From assembly GCF_900104185.1 (NCBI RefSeq), contig NZ_FNIZ01000007.1, positions 1 through 64,000 of the forward strand: a DNA stretch of 64,000 nt, read 5' to 3'. Position 1 is the stretch's first letter. Every line of letters starts with the position of its first letter. The translations under genes were made by a program, and so were the position numbers. Shown piece after piece: positions 42,503-51,210 of this stretch. The stretch comes from Halobacillus aidingensis (GTDB lineage Bacteria > Bacillota > Bacilli > Bacillales > Halobacillaceae). The notes under the pieces are model-generated. The model searched no databases, had not been told where the DNA came from, and worked only from the letters and a program-made list of their open reading frames with translations.

Positions 42503-43078
42503 TTGAGTACAGTGGTTTATATGGTGAGGCATGGTGAATCGCCGAAAGAGGGAAATGAAAGAACAAGAGGTTTGACAGAAAAAGGTTATATGGATGCTCA
42601 ACGAGTAACTGATATTTTGAAGAAAGATGAAAGAATTGACGTAGTTGTTTCAAGTCCATACATACGTTCAATTTCTACTGTTAAAGAGATAGCAAAACAG
42701 ATAGGGCAGGAAGTTTTAGTTTTTGAGGATTTACGAGAGAGGAATTTTTCATCTAAAGACAGAAGATTAACTGATTCGGAACTACGACCAATATTGGAAG
42801 AGTCGTTTCTAGATACGAATTATTTTTTCGAAGGAGGAGAATCAAATGCTGATTGTCAAAAAAGATCAATAAAAGTTTTAAAAGAACTATTAGACACTTA
42901 TAGAGAAAAGGAAATAGTGATAGGTACCCACGGTGCTGTTATGACCCTGATGATGAGGTATTTCGACAGCACTTATGACTTGGATTTTTTACATAGTACG
43001 TCCAAACCTGATATTTATAGAATGGAATTCAACGAACAGCAATTGGTGAATGTTGAAAGAATATGGGGGAAAGTTTAA
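42503..43078 (+). CDS. histidine phosphatase family protein
   Basis: 191 residues of the phosphoglycerate-mutase-like fold: catalytic MVRHGES at residues 7-13, SSPYIRSIST with the second phosphate-binding Arg, LRERNF, and the late catalytic His in IGTHGAVMTLMM. Substrate not evident. TTG start with GGGGAG 5 nt upstream. Codon use and base composition are clearly AT-richer than upstream genes. First gene of the cassette-like array. Confidence 0.82.
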   Translation: MSTVVYMVRHGESPKEGNERTRGLTEKGYMDAQRVTDILKKDERIDVVVSSPYIRSISTVKEIAKQIGQEVLVFEDLRERNFSSKDRRLTDSELRPILEESFLDTNYFFEGGESNADCQKRSIKVLKELLDTYREKEIVIGTHGAVMTLMMRYFDSTYDLDFLHSTSKPDIYRMEFNEQQLVNVERIWGKV

Positions 43079-43171
43079 ATCACAAAAAGAATGAGCAGTT
43101 ACTGTGAAATAAGATCAGACGTATTAATGGTCTAATAAATTGTCACTTCATTTAAATAATATGCAATTATT

Positions 43172-43215
43172 AAGTTGAACTTCATGTATAACTAACGGGG
43201 GTTTTAGCTGCACAT
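43172..43215 (+). repeat. degenerate cassette repeat R1b
   Basis: AAGTTGAACTTCATGTATAA continues to CTAAC-GGGGG and keeps the 25-nt distance to the G run, but the hairpin half has decayed. Confidence 0.4.
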
Positions 43216-43293
43216 TGGCTATCGCTCATTGTATTAAGTTTAAAAAAGAACTGTTTTTATTTCGCAAACCAGACTAGTAGGAGGAAGTTTGAT

Positions 43294-43719
43294 GTGAAGA
43301 AGTTGTTACTGTTATTTCATTTAGCTTTTTGTAGTATTACCTTAATTGCTTGTCAGTCTCATATGGAAGAGAGTACTTTATTAGATAGTGTATCTGATAT
43401 TTCAATTTCCAAATCTAATGGTTATGGGGGATTAAATGAAAATTATTCTGTTTCCATTAACCAATCAAAAGATATATCGACTTTTAATGGTATTTTAAAA
43501 AATGCAAAAAGAGTAAATAGGAAGGTTGATGTGAATAACGAAAAACCTGACTACGACATATTAGTTCGTTATGAAAATGGGGAAACTCATGGATTACATC
43601 TTGTGCTTGGAAACGAAGGGGAAGAAAGTATAGTTATGCATATTGGACACGAAAAGAATGGATTCAATGTTTCTTCAGAAGATACAAAAGTGCTAAAAAG
43701 CATAATTGATATTCAATAA
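43294..43719 (+). CDS. lipoprotein of unknown function (141 aa)
   Basis: GTG start with AGGAGG 9 nt upstream. Lys-Lys N-terminus, hydrophobic stretch and lipobox LIAC (Cys at about 20). The mature part has SISKSNGYGGLNENYS and DYDILVRYENGETHGLHLVLG, a small beta-rich domain. Single-gene unit followed 46 nt downstream by repeat R2. No family recognised. Confidence 0.65.
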   Translation: MKKLLLLFHLAFCSITLIACQSHMEESTLLDSVSDISISKSNGYGGLNENYSVSINQSKDISTFNGILKNAKRVNRKVDVNNEKPDYDILVRYENGETHGLHLVLGNEGEESIVMHIGHEKNGFNVSSEDTKVLKSIIDIQ

Positions 43720-43764
43720 ACCTTATTCAACAAACAGTTGAGGTAGTTTAAGATCTACTTCAAG

Positions 43765-43819
43765 ATATCTCGAATTCAAGTCTTACATAAACGGGGGCGT
43801 TTGCTTAATACGGACGCTC
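43765..43819 (+). repeat. cassette repeat R2
   Basis: TCTCGAATTCAAGTCTT, then AAAC and GGGGGCG at the fixed 25-nt spacing. The 3' hairpin is GCGTTTG/CGGACGC. It shares the 20-bp 5' extension AGATCTACTTCAAGATATCT with R11 at 51120. Confidence 0.7.
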
Positions 43820-43907
43820 TAAATACATAAGCTTTAGGGACTATGGTGTGGTATTTAGCTGGCATGGCAAATTAGTGCAATGAAAATTGAAAGAGAGGTG
43901 TTTATCT

Positions 43908-44168
43908 TTGTGGGAGATTATTAGAGGTAATGAAAATTTTTATATTCTTACGTACTCCCTAATTGCATTGATAATTAACCTTGATTACTTAAGGGATTTT
44001 AAAAATATCAAAAAAGGACTTAGCGATATTTCCTCTGATGAAGAGTTGGAAGTCGACACCAAATCTATGTCCTTACTTATTATTGTATTGATATTTAACT
44101 TCTTTCGAAGATGGTTCATTTATTTACTGCGCGGTAAAATCCCTTGTACCTGGCTGTTATTGATGTAA
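43908..44168 (+). CDS. small membrane protein (86 aa)
   Basis: TTG at 43908 has AGAGGTG 8 nt upstream; an earlier TTG at 43887 precedes the site. Two hydrophobic segments (YILTYSLIALIINL and SLLIIVLIFNFF) are separated by an acidic loop, followed by a basic, hydrophobic tail. No family recognised. Single-gene unit followed by R3. Confidence 0.5.
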   Translation: MWEIIRGNENFYILTYSLIALIINLDYLRDFKNIKKGLSDISSDEELEVDTKSMSLLIIVLIFNFFRRWFIYLLRGKIPCTWLLLM

Positions 44169-44248
44169 TTTACATCTCCATTTTTGTTATTTATCTATTT
44201 AGCTTCTAAATTTTTATTGTAATAAGGAAAAGTGAAAGATTTGCTTCA

Positions 44249-44308
44249 ATACATCTCGAATTCGAGTCTTCAAGTAACAGGGGCTTTCACGAAATACAGA
44301 AGGCGCCT
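44249..44308 (+). repeat. cassette repeat R3
   Basis: TCTCGAATTCGAGTCTT (perfect CTCGAATTCGAG palindrome), 25 nt to the GGGG run, degenerate 3' hairpin ending GAAGGCGCC. Confidence 0.65.
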
Positions 44309-44411
44309 ATTATTGCTTTCTGAGGCAACATTGAGAATATTGTGGCTGTTACAAGAAAACAGGATGAGTAACTAAGGAAATTATTATTTACATTTTTCTA
44401 CGGGGGTACTT

Positions 44412-45068
44412 ATGAAAATTCACTATTATTTAGGTTGGTTTAGAAACTTTTTTCCAGAGAATCTAGAAAGGGTTTTACAGGAGGACATAACAGATAGAAA
44501 ATCAATTGTTATGATTAGCTCAAATCCATCTCTGTATGAAGATGATGGTGCTACTGAACGGTCGTGGCTTGATCAGGCTGGCATTATGTTTGATGAATAT
44601 CATTTAATTAATTATCGCGTCCAGAAGGAAGATGCCCAAAGGTTAATTCACAATGCTTCAGTTATTTTCTTATTGGGTGGAAATATTCTTAAACAAAATG
44701 ATTTTTTGATGGAATATGAATTATCGGATTGGATTAAAAAAAGCAGAGCAGTTGTGATGGGGGCAAGTGCTGGTGCAATCAACATGTCCGCTAAATGGTT
44801 ATGCTCGAAAAACTTCGGAGATGAAGTTGAAGTAAGCTCTGTTTACGAAGGAATCGGCCTTGACGAGTTTTCCGTCTTATCTCATTTTGATCTTGAAAAT
44901 AACATGGAGCTTGTTCAAAGAGAACTGTCTCCCTTGTCAGAAGAAATAAATATTTATGCATCGAACAAAGATTGCGCTGTTCGTATAAAGGGGGACAAAA
45001 TTGACATTATTGGCAATGTATATTTAATTTCTAAATCAAAAATTCAGAAATTGGATAAGACGCTCTAG
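44412..45068 (+). CDS. peptidase S51-like / type 1 glutamine-amidotransferase-like protein
   Basis: 218 residues. IFLLGGNILKQNDFL and the nucleophile elbow GASAGAINMS (Ser about 121) mark the dipeptidase E / cyanophycinase-like S51 fold; a candidate His is in SHFDLENN. It is likely a cytoplasmic serine hydrolase cleaving Asp-containing dipeptides or an uncharacterised relative. Strong AT bias. Followed by R4. Confidence 0.75.
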   Translation: MKIHYYLGWFRNFFPENLERVLQEDITDRKSIVMISSNPSLYEDDGATERSWLDQAGIMFDEYHLINYRVQKEDAQRLIHNASVIFLLGGNILKQNDFLMEYELSDWIKKSRAVVMGASAGAINMSAKWLCSKNFGDEVEVSSVYEGIGLDEFSVLSHFDLENNMELVQRELSPLSEEINIYASNKDCAVRIKGDKIDIIGNVYLISKSKIQKLDKTL

Positions 45069-45196
45069 TTAAGATGAATGGCTAAAGATTATTTGTATTA
45101 ATTTCTTTTAGCAGATCTCTATTTTTGCATTTAGTGAAGGAAAACACGCAAATGTACTACATATGCTACGGCAACTGAGTAGGTTGAAAGTATAAG

Positions 45197-45260
45197 AGTA
45201 TCTCGGAATCAAGTTTTATAAAAACGGGGGCAATTCCTCAATAAAGGAAATCGTCATTGA
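45197..45260 (+). repeat. cassette repeat R4
   Basis: TCTCGGAATCAAGTTTT, AAAAAC and GGGGGC with 25-nt spacing; 3' hairpin ATTCCT/AGGAAAT. Confidence 0.6.
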
Positions 45261-45318
45261 GAAAGCTCGGTTATTAGCTGGTTATTAAGTTTGTACTATT
45301 TGAGGAGGTATAAATTAG

Positions 45319-46098
45319 TTGGATATTTGGGTTACACATTATGATGCTGATCCTTATAAATTAGAGGATATTGATGAACAAACAATTAATGCTTATGAGA
45401 GAAATCTTAACCTTAAGTTGCCACTTAGCTATAAGAGGATACTACAAAATTAAAACGGCGGAATTATTAAATATAACTCAATTCATGCAAGTGGCTTTCC
45501 AGAAGAGGACGTTTACTTAGAAATTAACCACATTTATGGAATTTGCCATCCTGGGTTATTAGACAGTCCATATTTGATTAAGGAGTGGGACCTTCTTCAA
45601 AATATTTTAGTCTTTAATGGAGAAGGAAACGCTTGGTTTGTTTTAGATTATTCCTCTGAACCACCCCATGTCATATATATTGAAGCAGATAGTAAAGAAG
45701 TAATAAAAGTAGCTGCCAGCTTTGAAGAGTTTCTGAAAAAACTTACTTATAAAGAATTGAGCCAAGAATATGAGAAAGACAGTTGGTCGAAGGAAGAAGC
45801 TGAAACAATATTTTTAGGTCAAGAGGAATTTCTGATAGAAGAGGTGCTTCTTAGCTATCAGGACACGGAAGATATTGAGTGGTATTTAGCCAAGCTATTG
45901 CAACTTACTGAGCATTCAAGTTTATTAGTTAGGGAAGCAGTGGCAAGTGTCATAGGAGTTAAAACAGAATATTTCCTTTATGAATCTCCAGAGCCTTCTT
46001 TGAAAATTCTTAACGGGATTATAAACAATTTGTCTAGGGATAAAAGCAAAGATATAAGGAGGGAGATGAAGGAAGTAAAAGAACAGTATGACCTATAG
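45319..46098 (+). pseudogene. SMI1/KNR4-family gene interrupted by one in-frame stop
   Basis: TTG at 45319 (GAGGAGG upstream) opens a frame that reads 44 residues ending LPLSYKRILQN, meets TAA at 45451-45453, and goes on in the same frame for 214 more codons (NGGIIKYNSI, GICHPGLLDSPYL, EWDLLQN, GEGNAWFVLDYS, PPHVIYIE). N-x-N-G-G after a Tyr-Lys helix is the typical SMI1/KNR4 core, so TAA most likely replaced CAA (Gln). The rest is intact up to 46098, suggesting a recent mutation, read-through, or re-initiation at ATG 45574. Such domains often act as immunity proteins or scaffolds; no toxin gene is adjacent. Confidence 0.7.
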
Positions 46099-46140
46099 AT
46101 TATCTTGAAACTGAGTCTTATGTAAACGGGGACGATTGTT
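46099..46140 (+). repeat. cassette repeat R5
   Basis: Starts directly after the SMI1 stop codon: TCTTGAAACTGAGTCTT, TAAAC and GGGGACG at 25-nt spacing. The 3' hairpin half is truncated. Confidence 0.65.
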
Positions 46141-46165
46141 AAGATAGGGGCATAGAGTATATACC

Positions 46166-46205
46166 CCGCATTCAGGGAGAAAAGTCTCTCTGAATGCGGT
46201 TTCTC
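46166..46205 (+). terminator. hairpin downstream of R5
   Basis: CCGCATTCAGGGAGA (46166-46180) pairs with TCTCTCTGAATGCGG (46185-46199), loop of 4, then TTTCTC. It may supply the terminator missing from R5. The rest of 46206-46569 shows no gene, only AT-rich sequence and the next terminator. Confidence 0.65.
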
Positions 46206-46450
46206 TTATATGTTTTAGGATTGGTAAGAAGGAAAAATGTTTACCTGTAAGATTTTATCTTAAGTACAGTAAATGAAAAAAATGTCTTTCAAGTAAATGC
46301 AGCCACTTTAAAATACCTTCAGCAACTTACTGGCCAGGTCATCTGAAAAAAATCCAAAATCATTAATTTTTTGCTTTTTAGATATGTAATGAAACAGACT
46401 TCAAAAACATTTAAGATTAAAAAGGACCCTGCTATGTTATAAAATTCATA

Positions 46451-46472
46451 AAAAAAGGGGCATATAGCCCCT
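46451..46472 (-). terminator. terminator of the DUF3231 operon
   Basis: GGGGC-ATATA-GCCCC (46457-46471), followed on the - strand by a T run. Confidence 0.7.
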
Positions 46473-46569
46473 TATCAATCCTGTGTTTATGGTGATGTAC
46501 CCTTTATACAAAAATATAAACATAAATTTTGTATATTTTGAATTGATACCAAAAATATCCTCTTTGGCT

Positions 46570-47055
46570 TTAAATATTTTTAAGAATAATGGACCTAATC
46601 AATTTTCCAAACACTATTCCAATAGGTAAGAATAGTATAGGTAGCCACATTGAACCCAAAAGAACACCACCAATTTCAAACGTTGATGAATAGATCAAAC
46701 CAATTGTTATAAAAAATGCAGAAAAGGCAAAGGGAATAAATGCATATGGTTCCTTTCCGCCCCCAGCATCATTAAATGCATCCCACATAACAAATATATA
46801 CAAACAAGGATAAAACATTAACCACTGATAATTTGTTTGTACAATAGCTTCCTCTATTTTTCCATGAAAGCTTAAATAAATAACTTCATTAAAGTTTGAT
46901 TTAACATTAATGAAAATTTCTAAAACAATAAATATAAAACCCTTTATTATCTTTCCGTTTAGGATTTGTGCAATGCCAGGCAATGCAATACTCCAAAAAA
47001 TTACTTCAAGAACTTTGCTTTTATCCTCTACTATTTCATTTTTTGGATAGTTCAT
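46570..47055 (-). CDS. multi-pass membrane protein (161 aa)
   Basis: Four hydrophobic segments. The first (VIFWSIALPGIAQILNGKIIKGFIFIVLEIF) has the Gly-rich PGxxQ...G...KG pattern seen in small TM2-like membrane proteins. Its start lies inside the 3' end of the DUF3231 gene (about 20 nt overlap in another frame), so the two are translationally coupled. An in-frame GTG just upstream (47058) is possible. Function unknown. Confidence 0.55.
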   Translation of the reverse strand: MNYPKNEIVEDKSKVLEVIFWSIALPGIAQILNGKIIKGFIFIVLEIFINVKSNFNEVIYLSFHGKIEEAIVQTNYQWLMFYPCLYIFVMWDAFNDAGGGKEPYAFIPFAFSAFFITIGLIYSSTFEIGGVLLGSMWLPILFLPIGIVFGKLIRSIILKNI

Positions 47056-48046
47056 CACGGTCTAATGCCCGTGGCGGTTCTTCCATCCACCCATTTTTAA
47101 TCATGATTTTAGCCCCGTCATCAGCATATTTTAATATTTCCGCAACTAACCTGCTATACATAACGCCAATATCCCTTCTTGGACTCATGGACATGCTTCC
47201 TCCGTAATATCCTATACTAAGTGCAATTAAACTTGTTGTATAAAACATCATTTTCCTGTCAGAAAAAGTGTACGTAATAGAATCAGTAACCTCTGTATCC
47301 CATGTCATAGGACAAGGTAAATCACTTTCTTTTAGAAATGAACCAAATATTTCACAATGCTTATTTGCGATTTGCTTTCCTCTTAATAGGAATTGTGTTA
47401 CTTCTTCATCCTGGGCAACTTGGCTATAACCAATTAAGGTGGCTGCCCCTAATGCGTTCCTTTGAAAGTTGGTATATAGGTTTGTGATTTCGGTACCTAT
47501 AAGGGGTCTTTTTTCTCCAAAAAAGCCTGCCAAAAAACTTTTCTGTTTTACAAAATCATATGATTCAGGTTTCGGGAGGTAGGGTGACCTGATATACAGT
47601 CCTTTCGCCAATAATATATCATTCGTTTGTTTGATAAGGTTATCTGATTCACTTATACATTGACTAAAAAAGCTATAAACATCTTCCCTTACTGCAACAG
47701 GTAAAGCAGTGCTATATGCATTTAAACCAATCTTACCCATTTGATTAACATTATTTAAATAATATGTATCAGAAAACAACCTTGGTGCATTCACATCAAC
47801 GTCTTCATTTAATTTAAAACCATGAGGAACAGGGTAACCTTCCCGAGTAAATATCTCTGTTATTGTGTTAACGTGCGATTGTGAAATGTCTAATGCATAT
47901 TGAATAACAGATTTAATTTCAGTATCTTCTACTGTATTGAGATAATATTTTAAATGGCAAAGGGAACCACTGTCATTCATGTATGTAGCCCATAAATTTG
48001 TTATCTCGGCCGATGTTAACTTGACGTTTTGTTGAATGAACTCCAT
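47036..48046 (-). CDS. DUF3231 family protein (duplicated ferritin-like/coat-type domain)
   Basis: 336 residues with two homologous halves (LTSAEITNLWATYMNDSG near the start and IGTEITNLYTNFQRNALG near 190), each a predicted helical bundle, as in DUF3231 proteins of spore formers (some related to CotF-type coat proteins). The ATG at 48046 has GGAGTG 6 nt upstream; a GTG at 48055 overlaps that site. Together with the following membrane protein it forms the only two-gene - strand unit between cassette repeats R5 and R6. Confidence 0.7.
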   Translation of the reverse strand: MEFIQQNVKLTSAEITNLWATYMNDSGSLCHLKYYLNTVEDTEIKSVIQYALDISQSHVNTITEIFTREGYPVPHGFKLNEDVDVNAPRLFSDTYYLNNVNQMGKIGLNAYSTALPVAVREDVYSFFSQCISESDNLIKQTNDILLAKGLYIRSPYLPKPESYDFVKQKSFLAGFFGEKRPLIGTEITNLYTNFQRNALGAATLIGYSQVAQDEEVTQFLLRGKQIANKHCEIFGSFLKESDLPCPMTWDTEVTDSITYTFSDRKMMFYTTSLIALSIGYYGGSMSMSPRRDIGVMYSRLVAEILKYADDGAKIMIKNGWMEEPPRALDRDELSKK

Positions 48047-48098
48047 TGTCTTCACTCCAAATCAAATGTTGTCTAACCTTCAGTTTATCCATTATGTA

Positions 48099-48114
48099 AC
48101 TATATATGTATAGT
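48099..48114. promoter_or_regulatory. dyad in the DUF3231 promoter region
   Basis: ACTATA-TATG-TATAGT is a perfect 6-bp dyad 53 nt upstream of the DUF3231 start. It may be an operator or part of the -10 region on the - strand. Confidence 0.35.
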
Positions 48115-48219
48115 CGTCTTATGAGAATATGGAGAAGATTAGGAATTTAATAAAAAGTATCCATCCATTTGAGGAGCCTGTAATAAATGTTGTGCCATTA
48201 ATTACGTAGCTTATGAAAT

Positions 48220-48284
48220 AATATCTTGATTTCGAATCTTCTTGTATCAGGGGCGATTACTCAATATGAGTGGTCGCTCTTTCT
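48220..48284 (+). repeat. cassette repeat R6 with intact terminator hairpin
   Basis: TCTTGATTTCGAATCTT, then GGGGCG at 25-nt spacing; hairpin GCGATTACTC/GAGTGGTCGC with G-U pairs, followed by TCTTTCTTT. Confidence 0.75.
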
Positions 48285-48379
48285 TTACTTATGAAATAAA
48301 CAGTTAAAGCGGGTAACCAAAATAATTAATGACTTTAAAATAGGGGATACTAGCCAAAACAAATTGGTTGAGGTGTTTT

Positions 48380-48832
48380 ATGAGACGATTTATTTTGGTT
48401 CCAATGATTATTTGTTTACTTATTATATCTCCAAGTCAAGTAAATGCAATTTCTATGCCCTGCAGTATGGTTTTAGAACCTGTTGATCAAAATTTAATAA
48501 ATGCAAAGGGAACGGCATTAGTATACAAAGTCCAGCTATTCCCACCAAGTTTTGCTCGCACTAATATCAGCATTCTTGCTGTACATCTTCCAGAACCCTC
48601 AAACTATGGGGCTTTTGATAGTTACGAAGGATTTGCCTATATTCGCGAAGAAATAAGTTGGAGGTTTAGACTATTCCCTACTCCTGAAGAAATTAGTCCA
48701 ACATGGGCAGGAAGATTTGATCTAATTACAGCGGAAATGAAAAACGTGGAGGTACAAGTGAGACTCTCGAATACCAAAACCAAAAAGTTAGGTCCAATTG
48801 TATTAAAAAATAATATCGATCAGTGCAAATAG
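48380..48832 (+). CDS. secreted protein of unknown function (150 aa)
   Basis: ATG at 48380 behind GAGGTG. A signal peptide (RRFILVPMIICLLIISPSQVNA) is followed by a mature domain with two Cys (one near its start, one at the C-terminus, QCK), aromatic-rich FRLFPTPEEISPTWAGRF and a beta-strand-rich end. No family recognised. It lies between R6 and R7. Confidence 0.6.
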   Translation: MRRFILVPMIICLLIISPSQVNAISMPCSMVLEPVDQNLINAKGTALVYKVQLFPPSFARTNISILAVHLPEPSNYGAFDSYEGFAYIREEISWRFRLFPTPEEISPTWAGRFDLITAEMKNVEVQVRLSNTKTKKLGPIVLKNNIDQCK

Positions 48833-48859
48833 GGTAATTAGAGTTATATAACGTTTCAA

Positions 48860-48922
48860 GAATACCTTAAAACTGAGTCTTAAACAAATTGGGGCGGTTG
48901 TTACATAAGGTACTGTTTTAAT
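48860..48922 (+). repeat. cassette repeat R7
   Basis: CCTTAAAACTGAGTCTT and GGGGCGG at 25-nt spacing; hairpin half degenerate. Confidence 0.55.
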
Positions 48923-49017
48923 AAGTCGGAATTATTGTATAAGCTCTATAAGAATTCAGAAAAAGAATAAAGTTTTCTTCAATGTGGACATACACTCACA
49001 GTACAGGGGTGTTTACA

Positions 49018-49419
49018 TTGAAAAAAATTTGGACGGGAATTCTGTTAATTGGTATCGTCACTGCTGGTTTTTTGGTTTCTTTATCTGTTTTCGAAAATGA
49101 GGAAAATCAAGTGTCAAAAAATCCCCAAAGTGAAGTAACCGGAGAAGACTCAGAAGAAGTTGCTGAAATCATTAGCTATATTAAAGATGGATTTTCAAAT
49201 CACGACAAAATAAAGAATGTTTATTTTGACAAAGATCAAAAGGCTATTTCTATTGAATCAACCTTGACAAAAGACGATCTTCAGGAAGGCTTGCGATTTG
49301 AAAAAGAACTTGTGAAACAACTTCAATTGTACAATCAATCAGGTGATAGAATTTCATATCTGGTTGTAATTAATTTTAGTGACGGAACGGCATTTTCAAG
49401 TTCAGCCTTTATGAATTAA
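49018..49419 (+). CDS. membrane-anchored or secreted protein (133 aa)
   Basis: TTG at 49018 has AGGGGTG 6 nt upstream. KKIWTGILLIGIVTAGFLVSLSV is a signal or anchor helix; the rest is an acidic linker and a small alpha/beta domain (DKIKNVYFDKDQKAISIES, ISYLVVINFSDGTAF). No family recognised. Between R7 and R8. Confidence 0.55.
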   Translation: MKKIWTGILLIGIVTAGFLVSLSVFENEENQVSKNPQSEVTGEDSEEVAEIISYIKDGFSNHDKIKNVYFDKDQKAISIESTLTKDDLQEGLRFEKELVKQLQLYNQSGDRISYLVVINFSDGTAFSSSAFMN

Positions 49420-49462
49420 TTACGTTATTAAGAAAAATAGTTCGGTCATTTTTATTTACTAA

Positions 49463-49526
49463 TTTTATCTTGAATTCGAGTATTAATGAAACGGTGGCTA
49501 ATCTTGAACAATAGTTGGTTTTTTAA
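49463..49526 (+). repeat. cassette repeat R8
   Basis: TCTTGAATTCGAGTATT, GAAAC and GGTGGC at 25-nt spacing; 3' half CTAAT/AGTTGG with T6, weakly paired. Confidence 0.55.
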
Positions 49527-49577
49527 AAAAATTGAACTAAACAAGGTTGGTGTAATAGGTATATAAGGGGTGATTAG

Positions 49578-49838
49578 TTGAAGAATTGGTGGAGATGGTT
49601 TTACATTTCTTTTGTGATGTTGATTACATTTACGATATTGCAGTATAGATTTTTAATTTGGATTACTCAAGAAAAACCAGATACCATTTATTTAATAGGG
49701 TGGGGGATATCTTTATTAGTCGTAGTTGGGTTACTAATTTACAAAAGGAAACAAGAGAGTAACATACAAGAACTTAAGCAGGAAAATGAACGATTGAGAG
49801 AAGCGGTAGAGTATTACCGTAGTAATGCTAGTATTTGA
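49578..49838 (+). CDS. small membrane protein with C-terminal coiled coil (86 aa)
   Basis: TTG start behind GGGGTG. Two hydrophobic helices (about 8-28 and 40-56) are followed by KRKQESNIQELKQENERLREAV-type heptads (E/L/N pattern) that predict a short cytoplasmic coiled coil, probably for self-association. Single-gene unit between R8 and R9. Function unknown. Confidence 0.55.
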   Translation: MKNWWRWFYISFVMLITFTILQYRFLIWITQEKPDTIYLIGWGISLLVVVGLLIYKRKQESNIQELKQENERLREAVEYYRSNASI

Positions 49839-49896
49839 ACGGATGTAAAAATGCTCTAATACATATTGTATGGTGCTAAATAAAAAAAGAGTAAAA

Positions 49897-49971
49897 GATA
49901 TCTCGAATCTGTGTCTGACAGAAACGGGGGCGATTATTCAATAAGAATGGTCGCCTTTTTTAGTGAAGAGT
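49897..49971 (+). repeat. cassette repeat R9 (best preserved copy)
   Basis: TCTCGAATCTGTGTCTG, GAAAC, GGGGGCG at 25-nt spacing; terminator hairpin GGCGATTATTC-AATAA-GAATGGTCGCC, then TTTTTT. Use as reference for the family. Confidence 0.8.
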
Positions 49972-50116
49972 TGGAAAGGATTGTGGAGGAATCAACTACA
50001 AAATAATTAGTATGAAACGAGATAGGGTCTTCTTTCGTAGATATATTAGAAACGAAATGAAAATATCGAAGTAGGACTGTTAACGAATCTTCGTGTAAAG
50101 ATTAGAGGTGGTCAAA

Positions 50117-50296
50117 GTGATAAGTTATATTAAATTCTTCCTCTGCATGATTGTCGGCCTTTTGCTATGGAATGTATTGTCCTCATCTGATAACCAGACA
50201 CTCGTTGACATTATTGGGATCTCTTTTTTTACTACATTTTTCAAATGGTTATATGAGGTGTCTTTCGAAGGGGCAGAGGGTACTGAAAAAATTTAA
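50117..50296 (+). CDS. small membrane protein (59 aa)
   Basis: GTG at 50117 has AGGTGG 5 nt upstream; another GTG at 50108 overlaps the site. One or two hydrophobic segments (FFLCMIVGLLLWNVL and IIGISFFTTFFKWL). It is followed 30 nt later by a zinc-ribbon gene without a repeat between, so these two form one unit. Confidence 0.45.
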   Translation: MISYIKFFLCMIVGLLLWNVLSSSDNQTLVDIIGISFFTTFFKWLYEVSFEGAEGTEKI

Positions 50297-50326
50297 ATTA
50301 AGGTCATTAATGGAGATGGATATAAT

Positions 50327-50653
50327 ATGAGATGTTTATGTAAACAAAAAGAAACGAATGAATTAAAAGTTGAAGGAGATGTGGGCGCAGAACCTATCTG
50401 GTGTAATCGCTGTAATTGTAACCTTGACATAGAAGAAATTCCAATAAAACTCGATTTGAAGCTGGAGTTATTTGAATGGGTTAAGAAGTATGGGGAATGG
50501 ATTGATTGGGATAAAGATGGAATAGTTCCTAACGGCGTTGAACTTGAAGAAGAGCATAATAAAGAAGGATTGAAATTAACAGAAAAAGTACAGAAAGAAC
50601 TTGAAGGAAAATATAAAGTTTCATTTTCACCTTCAACATTTGCGAAAACATAA
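50327..50653 (+). CDS. small protein with Cys-pair (zinc-ribbon-like) N-terminus (108 aa)
   Basis: CLC near residue 3-5 and CNRCNC near 26-31 give a possible CxC...CxxC metal site. The remainder is an acidic, helical domain (LKLELFEWVKKYGEWIDWDKDGIV). ATG behind GGAGATGG. It resembles conserved hypothetical proteins of Bacillaceae that I cannot name. Followed by R10. Confidence 0.55.
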   Translation: MRCLCKQKETNELKVEGDVGAEPIWCNRCNCNLDIEEIPIKLDLKLELFEWVKKYGEWIDWDKDGIVPNGVELEEEHNKEGLKLTEKVQKELEGKYKVSFSPSTFAKT

Positions 50654-50711
50654 TACATAGGGAAAAGTCATCTTTACTGTATTAACGGGTGCTAAAGTAA
50701 ATGATTCCACA

Positions 50712-50772
50712 AGATATATCTCGAACTTGAGTCTTCACGAAACGGAGGCGTCTGTTCAATATAGAATATGTT
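50712..50772 (+). repeat. cassette repeat R10
   Basis: TCTCGAACTTGAGTCTT, GAAAC and GGAGGCG at 25-nt spacing; 3' hairpin decayed. Confidence 0.6.
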
Positions 50773-50808
50773 CACTAATAGAACAGGAGAGAGGGAGGAG
50801 AGTTTTTT

Positions 50809-51087
50809 ATGAAAAGAATCGTAATTGGCGGATTCATAATGTTAGGTGGATTATTAATAACACTAACAATTATTTTATCTGGAGCTATATATGCAACCCA
50901 AATTACGTCATGGTCTGGAAAGTCAAAGTTATGGCACGCAATTTTTGGTGATAAACAATATGGTGATGAAGTCGTACAGTCATTATTCTTAGGGTTTCCA
51001 TTCATATTAGGAGTAATCATTACAGTCTTGGGTTTAGTTATTTTAGGTATTGAATATTACAAAACTATTGAAAAGAAGATTAAGTGA
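50809..51087 (+). CDS. small membrane protein (92 aa)
   Basis: Two hydrophobic regions (IVIGGFIMLGGLLITLTIILSG and FLGFPFILGVIITVLGLVIL) flank an exposed loop with WSGKSKLWHAIFGDKQYGDE. GGGAGGAG lies upstream of the ATG. Single-gene unit between R10 and R11. Function unknown. Confidence 0.55.
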   Translation: MKRIVIGGFIMLGGLLITLTIILSGAIYATQITSWSGKSKLWHAIFGDKQYGDEVVQSLFLGFPFILGVIITVLGLVILGIEYYKTIEKKIK

Positions 51088-51130
51088 ACTTTTGATCAAC
51101 TAAAGTGGGAGTTAGTGTGAGATCTACTTC

Positions 51131-51202
51131 AAGATATCTTTAAAGCAAGTCTTCAACAATCGGAGACGATTATTCAATAAGAATGATCGCCTTTTTTTAT
51201 TA
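51131..51202 (+). repeat. cassette repeat R11 with intact terminator hairpin
   Basis: TCTTTAAAGCAAGTCTT, ATC, GGAGACG at 25-nt spacing; GACGATTATTC-AATAA-GAATGATCGCC and seven T's. Confidence 0.75.
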
Positions 51203-51210
51203 AAGAGTTG

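Noticed and set aside
45319-46098. Toxin-immunity locus based on the SMI1/KNR4 gene
   Set aside because: No polymorphic toxin or secretion-linked gene lies next to it, and the gene is interrupted.
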